The notes under the pieces were generated by a model. The model was not told the DNA's origin and did not search any database. It saw only the letters and a list, made by a program, of their open reading frames with translations. 55,882 bases of DNA from a virus: positions 1 through 55,882 of the IMG/VR virus record IMGVR_UViG_3300007363_000002; one strand, 5' to 3'. The position numbers were made by a program, and so were the translations under genes. Positions 47,741 to 55,189 of this stretch are shown here, one piece after another (the stretch's first letter is position 1; each line of letters starts with the position of its first letter).

Positions 47741-48306
47741 CAGAGCAGGTCTTCCGCGTCGACAGCGAAGTCAGCAAACTCGCTGGCCGATGCCGGTGCG
47801 CTGCCGCCGAAGTTCTCGCCGTCCTTGGCGAACATGACGCCACGCAAGGTGCAGTTAATGCGCTGACCCCACTTGTTGTCCTGAGGCCAAATGTCGACCG
47901 ACGCGTGGACGTAGCAGCCCGAATAAATCAGACGCTCAATTTCTGCGGTGCTTTTGACTTCGTTGCCGAGGCGGTCAACGACCGTAGGCTGTGTGCCTGC
48001 GTTGCGTGCGGACAGATAGAACTTGTCCTCAAAGCCCGCGTACGGCTGGCGTGTCTTCTTGTTGCGGTACTCGGCCTCGACGAAGCAGATCTTCTTGTCG
48101 TCGGTCAGGGCGTCGATTACGTCCTGCGCCTCGTCCTTCCACTTGTCCTTGGCTGCCTCCAAGATGGCGTCCTTAATCTGCTTCACGTGCTCACCCTTCG
48201 GGTCGACGATCAGCTTTGCTCCGTAGGCTGGCTCGCCCTCGCCGAAGGATTGCGGCGAACCCAGAGCTGGGAAGGCGATACGGATATTTTTAAGCATTAC
48301 TTGCAT
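47740..48306 (-). CDS. DUF2815 single-stranded DNA-binding protein (188 aa)
   Basis: Matches the DUF2815 family in pattern: LKNIRIAFPALGSPQSFGEG, YGAKLIVDP, DAILEAAKDKWKDEA, KICFVEAEYRNKKTRQPYAG, FYLSARNAGTQPTVVDR and YSGCYVHASVDIWPQDNKWG. The family has an OB-like fold and is regarded as the phage ssDNA-binding protein in modules with DUF2800, family A polymerase and VRR-NUC. All those partners are here. The acidic C-terminus (FADFAVDAEDLL) is typical of SSB-like tails. Confidence 0.87.
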   Translation of the reverse strand: MQVMLKNIRIAFPALGSPQSFGEGEPAYGAKLIVDPKGEHVKQIKDAILEAAKDKWKDEAQDVIDALTDDKKICFVEAEYRNKKTRQPYAGFEDKFYLSARNAGTQPTVVDRLGNEVKSTAEIERLIYSGCYVHASVDIWPQDNKWGQRINCTLRGVMFAKDGENFGGSAPASASEFADFAVDAEDLL

Positions 48307-48317
48307 TTTTCATTTCC

Positions 48318-49559
48318 TCAGTTTGCAGTTAAGTCACGGAAATCATCCATGACGGGTTTTACGACCATCTCTGGTCGCTTATCGGTGGCGGGTGCCACTG
48401 ATGGCTTGCCGTCGCTCCGAACGATCTGCTCTTGCAGGTTCGCCCAGCGCTTGGGGTTTTCTTTGAACACCTTCTCGGCCTTTGTGGGGCTGATTAGCTT
48501 GAAGTCATAGACCTGATCGTCGCGCATGCGGAAGGTCTTCTTCATCGTCTCCTCAACGGCCTTCGGGTCTTTCCAGTCGCGGTTGCCAGCGCGGCCTTGA
48601 ACCAGTTTGTAGCCGGTTACGGGCTGCCCCGCAAGCAGTCGGCGCTCCGTTTCCGCACGGACAGCCTTGCACCACTGCTCGACCATTTCAACCTTGGACA
48701 TGGCCACAGGCAGGTAGTTGTCGCTGGTCTCGGACGTAATCTCCTGCGGCACCAGATCGGCAAAGTCGCTTAGGTCTGCCGAACCGCCGACCACTTCGGC
48801 CATCTCGGCGCGCAGGGCTGGGCAGGTTGCCTTGGCCTTACAGAACTTGCACTGCTTCTCGCCGGGGTTAAACCACTCGCTGTAGTCAAGTGGAGGTCCG
48901 CCCGTATTTTTGTGGGCCATAGAACCAAAGGACGGCACACTGGCGATGCGCTTGGCTACGGTCCGCACCTCCTCTGCAAAGGCGAGTATTTCACTTACCG
49001 GAATGCTGTACTCGCTGACGTGGTTCAGGCGCGGCTGGTGGATGACCATCGTGACCGTGTCGAAGTCGCCGACAAGTTCGTACTCGTTCAGCGCGCCCAG
49101 CGCATATATCATGAGCTGCGGATTGGCGTTCGCATCGACACGCACGCCCATGCCGTACTTTAGGTCAATGATGATGATCTCACTGCCCTTGATGATGATT
49201 ACGTCGGACGTTCCGCCCGCGCCGTCCTCGCCGGTCAAGTGGCCTATGCCGACGCGCTGCTCAACCATAAGTTCACCACCCTCGGCGTACTCACGGACGA
49301 GCTTCATGTAGTCCTTGACGTGGTCGACCATGGTCTGGTCGATGGTGAAGTCGAAGCCGTCGACGGACGCTGGCTTGCCGATCAACAGCGCGGGATCTGC
49401 GCCGCTGATTAGGCATTCTGACGCAAGCTCGTGCGCCACTGTCCCCTCGGCAGCAAATTCGCTGCTGCTGTCGGGGTACTCGGCCTCAAGCTGGACGCTG
49501 GCGAGGCAGGCCATCCAGCGGTGCGCGCCGGACGGACTTAGTTTGGCGTGGGCGCTCAC
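48318..49559 (-). CDS. DUF2800 PD-(D/E)xK exonuclease (413 aa)
   Basis: Starts KLSPSGAHRWMACLASVQLE and has GTVAHELASECLI, TSDVIIIKGSEIIIIDLKYG (catalytic D and D-x-K), NPQLMIYALGAL and the CKFCKAKATCPALR cysteine cluster. Together with Cys in WMACLASV these could hold an iron-sulfur cluster, as in Cas4/AddB-type nucleases. This family is expected to work with DUF2815 in end resection and recombination. The ATG overlaps the previous stop as ATGA. Confidence 0.87.
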   Translation of the reverse strand: MSAHAKLSPSGAHRWMACLASVQLEAEYPDSSSEFAAEGTVAHELASECLISGADPALLIGKPASVDGFDFTIDQTMVDHVKDYMKLVREYAEGGELMVEQRVGIGHLTGEDGAGGTSDVIIIKGSEIIIIDLKYGMGVRVDANANPQLMIYALGALNEYELVGDFDTVTMVIHQPRLNHVSEYSIPVSEILAFAEEVRTVAKRIASVPSFGSMAHKNTGGPPLDYSEWFNPGEKQCKFCKAKATCPALRAEMAEVVGGSADLSDFADLVPQEITSETSDNYLPVAMSKVEMVEQWCKAVRAETERRLLAGQPVTGYKLVQGRAGNRDWKDPKAVEETMKKTFRMRDDQVYDFKLISPTKAEKVFKENPKRWANLQEQIVRSDGKPSVAPATDKRPEMVVKPVMDDFRDLTAN

Positions 49560-50050
49560 TTGCCCAGCGCCTCATTGCACAGGCCAACCAGTTCGGGCAG
49601 CAGGGCTGGCTCAATCATGGACGCCTTGGCCACACCGAAGCGGGACAGAAGCTCTTCCATAACTGGCTTGCCGCGCGCCGTAACGACCTTGAGGATCAGC
49701 GGCCGCACAACGGTTTCGAAGTCCAGCGTGTCGATAGGCAGGTCAACGACCTCCAGCTCTTCGTCTTCAGAGGCCGATGCCGCAGGTGCAGGGGTAGTAG
49801 ATGGTTCCTTCGTCGTTGGCTGGCTGGAGAGACCATCCACAGTGGTAGCACCAATGATGGAAGGGGAAGTAGGGTTTGCGGGTGCGGCTTCGGCGACCTC
49901 CGTCTTGGCGGCGTTACGTTTGGCTTGCGCTGCCTCCCGCGCCGCGTCATCCGCAGCGTTGATGGCCGCGCTGCGCAAGCTCGCGCCGATGGCCAACAGC
50001 TTGTCGGCCACTTCGGGGATGCTGTTTCCTGTTACTTCGATCTTAATCAT
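49556..50050 (-). CDS. Hypothetical replication-module protein (164 aa)
   Basis: The N-terminus (MIKIEVTGNSIPEVADKLLA, IGASL) is a conserved-looking small fold. A long Thr/Pro/Ala linker follows (residues ~50-100), then a C-terminal helical domain (VVRPLILKVVTARGKPVMEE, LLSRFGVAKASMIEPALLPE). The layout (conserved ends with a flexible linker) resembles some phage recombination or SSB-partner proteins, but I cannot name it. Adjacent to the DUF2800 gene with an overlap. Confidence 0.68.
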   Translation of the reverse strand: MIKIEVTGNSIPEVADKLLAIGASLRSAAINAADDAAREAAQAKRNAAKTEVAEAAPANPTSPSIIGATTVDGLSSQPTTKEPSTTPAPAASASEDEELEVVDLPIDTLDFETVVRPLILKVVTARGKPVMEELLSRFGVAKASMIEPALLPELVGLCNEALGK

Positions 50051-50053
50051 CTG

Positions 50054-50272
50054 TCAGTTTCCTTTTTTCATTTCGTTAATAGCTTTCTTGGCCTCATGGA
50101 TCGCGTTCAGCAACGGAATGTGGCATTCAACGCATACATCCTGCCAGCCCGTCATACCCATAGGACCACGGCCAATTTGCTGCATCGCAGTGCCGGAGAC
50201 TACGATCTGTGTCAGGCTGTTCATCTGCTTGCCGCAAATGTCGCAGGTGAGGGTCTGCTCAACCTTTAGCAC
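50054..50272 (-). CDS. Zinc-ribbon protein (72 aa)
   Basis: Two C-x-x-C knuckles (TCDICGKQM and DVCVECHIP) separated by ~35 residues form a treble-clef or ribbon site, followed by a basic helix (LLNAIHEAKKAINEMKKG). Small zinc-ribbon proteins in phage early regions often bind nucleic acid or host polymerase. Role not known. Confidence 0.72.
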   Translation of the reverse strand: MLKVEQTLTCDICGKQMNSLTQIVVSGTAMQQIGRGPMGMTGWQDVCVECHIPLLNAIHEAKKAINEMKKGN

Positions 50273-50286
50273 GCTGCCACCACTGG

Positions 50287-50583
50287 TTAACCTTCATTAT
50301 TCTGCTCTTTCAGTCGTTCGATAGTTTCGTCGCGCGTGGTAAGCATAAGTTCGAGCACGTCGATTTTATGTTGCAGCTCGCAGATCTCGTCGTCGAGCTT
50401 GTTCGCGTCGCGTTCAAAGTCGGCGGCGCGGTCTTTTAGGGCTTCAGTTTCCGCCTCGTACTCAACCCATACGGCCTCCAGACGCTCGCCCAGCACGATG
50501 GCCAGCTCTGCGTTGGGGTTGTAGCGGGCTTCCTCGAGAAGTTTGCTGTCCTCGCACATTCGGTATGTATTACGGTCTGTCAT
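50287..50583 (-). CDS. Coiled-coil protein (98 aa)
   Basis: The start at 50583 (MTDRNTYRMCEDSKLL) lies just after the stop of the previous gene (TGATATG). A long charged coiled coil spans residues ~30-95 (VEYEAETEALKDRAADFERD ... ELQHKIDVLELMLTTRDE). No family recognised. It may be a scaffold or regulator of early complexes. Confidence 0.7.
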   Translation of the reverse strand: MTDRNTYRMCEDSKLLEEARYNPNAELAIVLGERLEAVWVEYEAETEALKDRAADFERDANKLDDEICELQHKIDVLELMLTTRDETIERLKEQNNEG

Positions 50584-50584
50584 A

Positions 50585-50755
50585 TCAAAAGTTCCATTCT
50601 TTAGCGCCGCGCTCGGCGGCAATGCGGCGGGCGTCGCGTTTGTCCGCGACGACGATTGTCTCAACCTTAAAGGGCCGCCCGTCATCCCCGATGTGTTGGA
50701 TGTCCAGTTCCTTGCGGCCCTTGACGACATAGTAGCTGGCGCGAAGTTCGGACAT
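50585..50755 (-). CDS. Small hypothetical protein (56 aa)
   Basis: MSELRASYYVVKGRKELDIQ, IGDDGRPFKVETIVVADKRD, then an Arg-rich helix ending KEWNF. Fits exactly between its two neighbours with two-base gaps. A short beta hairpin plus helix is likely. Not recognised as a named family. Confidence 0.65.
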   Translation of the reverse strand: MSELRASYYVVKGRKELDIQHIGDDGRPFKVETIVVADKRDARRIAAERGAKEWNF

Positions 50756-50757
50756 GA

Positions 50758-51072
50758 TTATGCCTTTCTCGCCACGACCTTAACGGTCGTGTAGCCCTTG
50801 GCTACTTTCTGGTTCTTGCTGAACCACCGACCGTCGACGCCCAGCTCGCGGAGCTTGGCTTCGGCTGCCTTGGCGTCGAGCGACGAACGCTCGGCGACAA
50901 TGGAGACGGTGGCGCGGAAGGCGCGGCCGTCAATCGCGTCGGCACCGGCGTCGGTGATACGCGCAATCAGATCGGCCTCAACCTTCTTGAGGTCGGCGAT
51001 CTGGGCCTTGATGTCGCCCAGACGGTCGACGATGGCGGAGCTGAAGTCGATAGTATTAAAGGCGGTAGCCAT
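50758..51072 (-). CDS. Hypothetical early protein (104 aa)
   Basis: An N-terminal coiled coil (SSAIVDRLGDIKAQIADLKK, VEADLIARITDAG) precedes a beta-rich basic domain (GRAFRATVSIVAERSSLDAK; ELGVDGRWFSKNQKVAKGYT). This coiled coil plus DNA-binding-like C-terminus occurs in several phage early proteins of unknown role, as I recall. First gene behind promoter P4, with the AAAGGGATTACAAA leader shared with P1/P2 genes. Confidence 0.72.
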   Translation of the reverse strand: MATAFNTIDFSSAIVDRLGDIKAQIADLKKVEADLIARITDAGADAIDGRAFRATVSIVAERSSLDAKAAEAKLRELGVDGRWFSKNQKVAKGYTTVKVVARKA

Positions 51073-51090
51073 TTTGTAATCCCTTTCGTG

Positions 51091-51134
51091 TTGTTGGTGA
51101 CACGGTCTCTAAACTGCTTGGTTGCAGGGGTCAA
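51091..51134 (-). promoter_or_regulatory. Leftward promoter P4 with ACCAACAA box
   Basis: The minus strand has -35 TTGACC (51134-51129), a 17-base spacer containing TGCAACCAA, -10 TAGAGA (51111-51106) and ACCAACAA (51098-51091). It lies between the primase-helicase stop and the next gene. It aligns without gaps to P6. Confidence 0.7.
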
Positions 51135-51137
51135 GCA

Positions 51138-53198
51138 CTAAATGCAAAAAATTACATGTCCGTTCTTTATTTCGATCAGCGGGTCTTTGCGCTTGGCCAG
51201 CGACTGGATCGCACGGTCCAGATCGCGGCGGCGCAGGTCGCGCTTCGGTGCCTCTGGCTTGGTCATGGCGGCCAGACACTTGTCGAACAGCTCGCTCAGA
51301 GGTGCGCGCTCAACACCCTCGTACTCGCTCTCAATGATCTCAAGCACGTGACGCTCCTTCGGACCAAAGCGCTGGGCCTTGGTGCCGACTTCGACAAGTA
51401 CCGGCGACGGCACGTCAGCCTCAACGGCAACGCAGCTCGTGATGGGGTCGCCGTCAAGATCCGCGCCGACGACAATGGTCTCCAGACGGAAGCCCCACTT
51501 CAGCCCGTCGTCGCCGTCCTTCATCTTCGTGATGCGCAGCTCGCGGGTGCCGTTCTCGTACTTCAAAACTTCAAGCTCGGCGTCGGCCGCCGCGCGCTTG
51601 CCCGACCAGCCGCGCACGCCCTTCGACGCGTCCTTGCCGCTGTGGTCGACCATGATGATCGTTGCGCCCGTGGCTGTCTCCAGCGCACGCGCGTTGGCCA
51701 GCGCCAGACCGACGTCCTCGGAGCTGTTCTCGTTCGCCCCCGGCGTGACCTGCGCCATCGTGTCGACGATGATGACGTCAGCGCCGCCGGACGCGGCGAC
51801 GGCCGCAGCCAGTTCGGTCACGTCCTCGGACAGCAGGAAGTTCGGCGGCACGGTCAGCAGGCCGATGTCCGCGTCGTTCGGGTCGATCTTGTGATGCTTC
51901 AGGTACGCCTTCAGGCGCTTGCTCATGCCCTTGCCGCCCTCGGCGGCGATGATCAGCACGCGGCCCTTCTTTACGCGGTTGCCGCGCCACTGGACGCCCA
52001 TCGCGATGGCGTAGGCTAAGTCGATGGCCACGAAGGTCTTGCCGGAGCCTGACGCGCCGAAGAGCACGATCAGCCCAGCGTCGGGCAGCACGTTCTTGAT
52101 CAGCCAGCCGCCCGGTTCCAGCATGATACTAACCGACAGTGACGTGATTGGGAAGCGGCCGTTGTAATCTTCGGGCGTGAACATACCCAATGCAGGCGTG
52201 GCGGCAACCGCGCTCATTGCTGTGCGCAAGTCGTCAACAGTTGCCGCCAAGGTGGGGCGCGGGGTGGGCGCGCCTGCCTCCTTTGCCATCTTGAGAACGG
52301 ACGCCATGGTCACCTGACGGTGGCCCGAACCCTTGCGGCGTTCGAAGCTGTCCCACTGTGTCCGTAAACCTTCTTCGCTCGGATACTTCGATCCGTTCTC
52401 CGACCAGTCGTTCCAGATCTCGAAGCCTGTGTCGTCGCCGTCGCACTCGTGGTGCAGGGCCATGCCGACCCTGATCCAGTCCTCACGCGACATGTCCGCG
52501 TCGAGCACGGACAGCAGCTCCTCCATCTGGGAGACGGTCAGGCCAATCTTCGGCTCGCGGCCGACCATGAAGTCGTCGGGGTCAGCCTCGCGCTGTTGCG
52601 TCGGGGAAAAGCGCGCCGCGCAGAGCGGGGCGACCAGCGTGTCCAGATTGGCCACGGTGTCCTCAAGGCCGAGCAGGTCGGTGTAGGGCATGGCGTTGCC
52701 GGTGAAGGTCACGAAGCCGGAGCTGGTGAACGTCTCGAAGCCGTAGTCGTTGCCCTCGGTCGGCGACTTGCGATTGCCGTAAGAGCCACGCACGAAGGCA
52801 CGGATGCCCTTACCGCTGGGTGAGTACTCGGCGTAGGTCTGGCTGGCGATCTGCTCGATCTCTGGCGGCAGCTTGCCCTGCGCGTCGACGCAGTTGTCGA
52901 AGTCGAGGGCCGTGATGCCGAACTCGGGCATGAGCGCCAGACCGACGCCGGTGAAGCCACGCCGAGCGGCCGCGTCACGCGCAGCGGCGAAGGTGGTCAT
53001 GCGCCCACGGTCGTCAATGCCGCCCTGCTTGCCGTGGCGCTTACCGCCGTCGGCATAGTAGGGCACCTTCAGCGGCTTGCCGTTGGGGTTTTCGGCGTCT
53101 GGTTCGAACCGCCAAATCAGCCAGCCCTGTAGCTCCCGCAGCTCGGCGGGTGCCAACACGGACGCGTTGTGCGGTGTAATCGGCTGTACGTTGCCCAT
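51138..53198 (-). CDS. Primase-helicase (prim-pol-like N-terminus, RepA-type helicase)
   Basis: The start at 53198 (MGNVQPITPH) has GAGGGA eight bases upstream. The N-terminal domain (LQGWLIWRFEPDAENPNGKP; ITALDFDNCVD; YAEYSPSGKGIRAFVRG) is like the NrS-1/AEP primase-polymerase group with catalytic acidic residues. A PriCT-2-type middle (ELLSVLDADMSREDWIRVGM) follows. The RepA/AAA_25 helicase has Walker A FGASGSGKTFVAID (~378-390), IIVDTMAQVTPG and MVDHSGKDASKGVRGWSG. The C-terminus is winged-helix-like. It would prime and unwind at the phage fork. 686 residues is usual. Confidence 0.88.
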   Translation of the reverse strand: MGNVQPITPHNASVLAPAELRELQGWLIWRFEPDAENPNGKPLKVPYYADGGKRHGKQGGIDDRGRMTTFAAARDAAARRGFTGVGLALMPEFGITALDFDNCVDAQGKLPPEIEQIASQTYAEYSPSGKGIRAFVRGSYGNRKSPTEGNDYGFETFTSSGFVTFTGNAMPYTDLLGLEDTVANLDTLVAPLCAARFSPTQQREADPDDFMVGREPKIGLTVSQMEELLSVLDADMSREDWIRVGMALHHECDGDDTGFEIWNDWSENGSKYPSEEGLRTQWDSFERRKGSGHRQVTMASVLKMAKEAGAPTPRPTLAATVDDLRTAMSAVAATPALGMFTPEDYNGRFPITSLSVSIMLEPGGWLIKNVLPDAGLIVLFGASGSGKTFVAIDLAYAIAMGVQWRGNRVKKGRVLIIAAEGGKGMSKRLKAYLKHHKIDPNDADIGLLTVPPNFLLSEDVTELAAAVAASGGADVIIVDTMAQVTPGANENSSEDVGLALANARALETATGATIIMVDHSGKDASKGVRGWSGKRAAADAELEVLKYENGTRELRITKMKDGDDGLKWGFRLETIVVGADLDGDPITSCVAVEADVPSPVLVEVGTKAQRFGPKERHVLEIIESEYEGVERAPLSELFDKCLAAMTKPEAPKRDLRRRDLDRAIQSLAKRKDPLIEIKNGHVIFCI

Positions 53199-53223
53199 GG
53201 GCGGTCCCTCTTCGCTCACGGTT

Positions 53224-53442
53224 TTAATTGGATGTAAAGAGAGCGGCAAGCTCTGGCTTGAACAAATCTGCGCGTGGGATCTCAAACATTTTCTCAATCT
53301 CCAATGCGCGCTGGGCTGGCACCCAACCCTTGCGCAGCCAGACGTACACCGCCTGATGCGATACGCCAAGTTTTTCCGCGAGCGGATTTGCGCCGCCCGC
53401 GATGTCGATGGCTCTTTGGATGCCTGTCATTTCAATCTCCAT
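53224..53442 (-). CDS. Cro/YdaS-like HTH regulator (72 aa)
   Basis: GIQRAIDIAGGANPLAEKLG followed by VSHQAVYVWLRKGWVPAQRA and LEIEKMFEIPRADLFKPE is a close match to the Cro/YdaS-antitoxin HTH family. It may repress a promoter of the leftward or rightward block. No partner toxin or CI-type repressor is seen. The ATG overlaps the preceding stop (TAATG). Confidence 0.82.
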   Translation of the reverse strand: MEIEMTGIQRAIDIAGGANPLAEKLGVSHQAVYVWLRKGWVPAQRALEIEKMFEIPRADLFKPELAALFTSN

Positions 53443-53648
53443 TACGCGGCCAGCTTCTTGCCGATGCGCTGCTCAACGGCGTGCCGCAGCATGAGGGGCG
53501 ACGTGATCCATATCTTGGCCTCGACGCGGTAGCGCTGTGTGAGGCCGCTCAGTTCCTGATCGGCCTGCCGAAGTTGGGCGGCCAGACGGTCGCGCTTGAC
53601 CAGAGCCTTGCGCGCGTCGGACAGGATGGTGTCGAGTGTGTCGGTCAC
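53442..53648 (-). CDS. Small hypothetical protein (68 aa)
   Basis: Helical (TLDTILSDARKALVKRDRLA, AQLRQADQELSGLTQRYRVE) with a basic C-terminus (MLRHAVEQRIGKKLAA). Coupled by ATGA to the upstream gene and TAATG to the Cro-like gene. No family recognised. Confidence 0.68.
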   Translation of the reverse strand: MTDTLDTILSDARKALVKRDRLAAQLRQADQELSGLTQRYRVEAKIWITSPLMLRHAVEQRIGKKLAA

Positions 53649-53827
53649 TGGAACGTCTCCCCCTCGCGGCCAATGCGGCCGGTCTTCGGGTTGCGAAAGT
53701 GGCCTTGCGCAATCTTCGCGTTGGCGGCGTCAAGATCTTCGTAAAGGTCGCTAATGCGCGCGGCTTGGTACGCAATTACGATCTTTGCGCGGCGCAGTGC
53801 GCCCCATGGGTTGATAATGTCCAGCAC
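53645..53827 (-). CDS. Small hypothetical protein, GTG start (60 aa)
   Basis: The frame could extend to 53869, but GTG at 53827 has GGAGGG eight bases upstream and lies just after the stop of the tiny membrane gene. The product LDIINPWGALRRAKIVIAYQ, AARISDLYEDLDAANAKIAQ, GHFRNPKTGRIGREGETFQ is helical with a short, basic C-terminal tail. This pattern (INPWGALRR) is frequent in small phage proteins, as I recall. Confidence 0.65.
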   Translation of the reverse strand: MLDIINPWGALRRAKIVIAYQAARISDLYEDLDAANAKIAQGHFRNPKTGRIGREGETFQ

Positions 53828-53828
53828 G

Positions 53829-53915
53829 TCAGTTTCCCTCCACTGTGTGATAAATAGTCCAAACGGCAAATGCGAATGCCGCGATAAACGCGATGTTTAA
53901 AAGTGTGTGTAGCAT
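53829..53915 (-). CDS. Tiny membrane peptide (28 aa)
   Basis: MLHTLLNIAFIAAFAFAVWT then a short polar end (IYHTVEGN). It is almost entirely one hydrophobic helix, with GAGGGGACAGACC before the ATG. Its last codons contain the next gene's ribosome-binding site. Tiny one-helix proteins of this kind may alter the host membrane or exclude other phages; its real role is unknown. Confidence 0.6.
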   Translation of the reverse strand: MLHTLLNIAFIAAFAFAVWTIYHTVEGN

Positions 53916-53928
53916 GGTCTGTCCCCTC

Positions 53929-54093
53929 TCAATGCGTCGTGCCGTGCGGGTCGTTGGCGACATTGATCACCGCCTGCTGTATGGCCTCTTGGATGGTGAT
54001 TAGATCCTCGCTCTCGGCGACGATGTATGACGCTTCCGTGAGGATCTCGGCCAATATGGCGTTGGCGGCTTCGATGATTTCTTTTTCGTCCAT
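53929..54093 (-). CDS. Small acidic helical protein (54 aa)
   Basis: MDEKEIIEAANAILAEILTE, ASYIVAESEDLITIQEAIQQ, AVINVANDPHGTTH. Strongly acidic and helical, the first gene after promoter P5, with GAAGGGATACACAC before the ATG. An acidic small early protein could act as a DNA mimic, but this is only suggested by charge. Confidence 0.65.
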   Translation of the reverse strand: MDEKEIIEAANAILAEILTEASYIVAESEDLITIQEAIQQAVINVANDPHGTTH

Positions 54094-54108
54094 GTGTGTA
54101 TCCCTTCG

Positions 54109-54150
54109 TTGTTGGTCCGTCTGCAATACACAAGTTGATTGCGGATACAA
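54109..54150 (-). promoter_or_regulatory. Leftward promoter P5 with ACCAACAA box
   Basis: The minus strand has -35 TTGTAT (54150-54145), a 16-base spacer, -10 TATTGC (54128-54123) and ACCAACAA (54116-54109). It begins just after the stop of the 54155-54382 gene. Confidence 0.6.
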
Positions 54151-54154
54151 CCCC

Positions 54155-54382
54155 CTAGGGTAAAATAATTGATGACTTCGGCTGCGGGGCCTCTCCGCGA
54201 TGCAGATTGTCCTCAAGGCTCTCGATGATGCCGCCCACGAAGCCGCTGGCGAAGCGCAGGGTGCCGATGTCCGCAGGCCCAGCGGTGCGGGCAGCGACGT
54301 CTATGCCGCTCTGCATCGTTGTCAGCATCTCAATGACGGCGGCCTTCTCGGCCTCGACGGCGGCGGTTATCTTCTTACTCAT
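54155..54382 (-). CDS. Small hypothetical protein (75 aa)
   Basis: MSKKITAAVEAEKAAVIEML, TTMQSGIDVAARTAGPADIG, TLRFASGFVGGIIESLEDNL, ending KSSIILP. Two helices with a Gly-rich turn. The ATG overlaps the upstream stop as ATGA. No family recognised; promoter P5 starts directly behind its stop. Confidence 0.65.
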   Translation of the reverse strand: MSKKITAAVEAEKAAVIEMLTTMQSGIDVAARTAGPADIGTLRFASGFVGGIIESLEDNLHRGEAPQPKSSIILP

Positions 54383-54684
54383 TTCGATAGGTTCCAATCT
54401 GATAAGCGCAGCCTGCGCGGTGGTTCGTTGCGGACGCGCTGCGCGGTGATGCCCACGAACTTGACGCTGTGGGCGTACTCAATGGCGGCCGTCTGCTGCT
54501 CCTGCGTCATGGGGCCGTGCGTCTTGCCGGTGGCCAAGATCGCGGCGCACAGGTTCTTCGACCCGAAGAAGGCGTCGTCGATGATGTGGCGGGTCTTGGG
54601 GTCGATGCCAATCGGCGACGTGTCAACGTTGCTGGACGGCGTCTTGTCTTTCCTTTCGGCGGGTGAGATCTGGCGCTTACGCAT
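54379..54684 (-). CDS. Hypothetical protein (101 aa)
   Basis: A basic start (MRKRQISPAERKDKTPSSN) is followed by a folded part with GIDPKTRHIIDDAFFGSKNL, CAAILATGKTHGPMTQEQQT, AAIEYAHSVKFVGITAQRVR and a basic tail. It looks like a helical DNA-associated protein, unassigned. Its start overlaps the end of the DnaA-like gene by 8 bases. Confidence 0.65.
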   Translation of the reverse strand: MRKRQISPAERKDKTPSSNVDTSPIGIDPKTRHIIDDAFFGSKNLCAAILATGKTHGPMTQEQQTAAIEYAHSVKFVGITAQRVRNEPPRRLRLSDWNLSK

Positions 54685-55189
54685 CGAGGTGCGCCTCGAT
54701 GAACTCTTCGACCGTGGGCTGGTTGTGCCACTCTTCGAAGTCGTCGCAGTCCTCGCTGCGGTAATCGTTCCAGCGGTCGGCGAGATACTCGTCGCGGATC
54801 AGCTCCAGCTTGGCTTCGTGCTCAAGCGAGAACTCGTCTTCCGTGCGGAAGTGCGCAAGGATCTGCGGAAGCAGTGCCGTTACGCGTTCGTCTTTGGTCC
54901 AGTTAATCATTTTGTCATCCTTTTCTTGTTGGTCCAGTGGCCTTACAAGCAGTTGGTTGCACGTGTCAACAGGTTTATTTAACGCGTGGACGATTGTGCT
55001 GTGATCGCGGTCCATCACCCGGCCGATCTCGGTGGTTGAGTAGCCCTTCTCCCGGAGCATCAGGACGCACAGGCGGCGCACAGCCACCACGCGCTTGAGC
55101 CGCGACTTGCCGAGCATGTCGGCGGCCGTGTAGCCGTACTGCTTCGCGATGGCGTCGACGGCCTCTAGGTTCTTTTCCCGTGGTGTCAT
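54677..55189 (-). CDS. DnaA-type HTH protein fused to an acidic domain (170 aa)
   Basis: The N-terminal ~75 residues (NLEAVDAIAKQYGYTAADML, LKRVVAVRRLCVLMLREKGY, STTEIGRVMDRDHSTIVHAL) match the DnaA domain IV DNA-binding motif, including the RDHST signature. No AAA+ domain is present. It could bind DnaA boxes on phage or host DNA. The C-terminal ~77 residues (MINWTKDERVTALLPQILAH ... EFIEAHLDA) form an acidic helical part with its own ATG at 54910, preceded by AAAAGGATGACAAA and promoter P6. The short form may be made alone. Confidence 0.75.
   Translation of the reverse strand: MTPREKNLEAVDAIAKQYGYTAADMLGKSRLKRVVAVRRLCVLMLREKGYSTTEIGRVMDRDHSTIVHALNKPVDTCNQLLVRPLDQQEKDDKMINWTKDERVTALLPQILAHFRTEDEFSLEHEAKLELIRDEYLADRWNDYRSEDCDDFEEWHNQPTVEEFIEAHLDA
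54926..54969 (-). promoter_or_regulatory. Leftward promoter P6 inside the DnaA-like gene
   Basis: The minus strand has -35 TTGACA (54969-54964), an 18-base spacer with TGCAACCAA, -10 TAAGGC (54945-54940) and ACCAACAA (54933-54926). It lies wholly within the 54677-55189 frame, just upstream of the in-frame ATG at 54910. Confidence 0.68.

Noticed and set aside
53929-54216. Longer start for the 53929-54093 gene, through the upstream region
   Set aside because: The extension is encoded by promoter P5 and its leader. The ATG at 54093 has a good ribosome-binding site.
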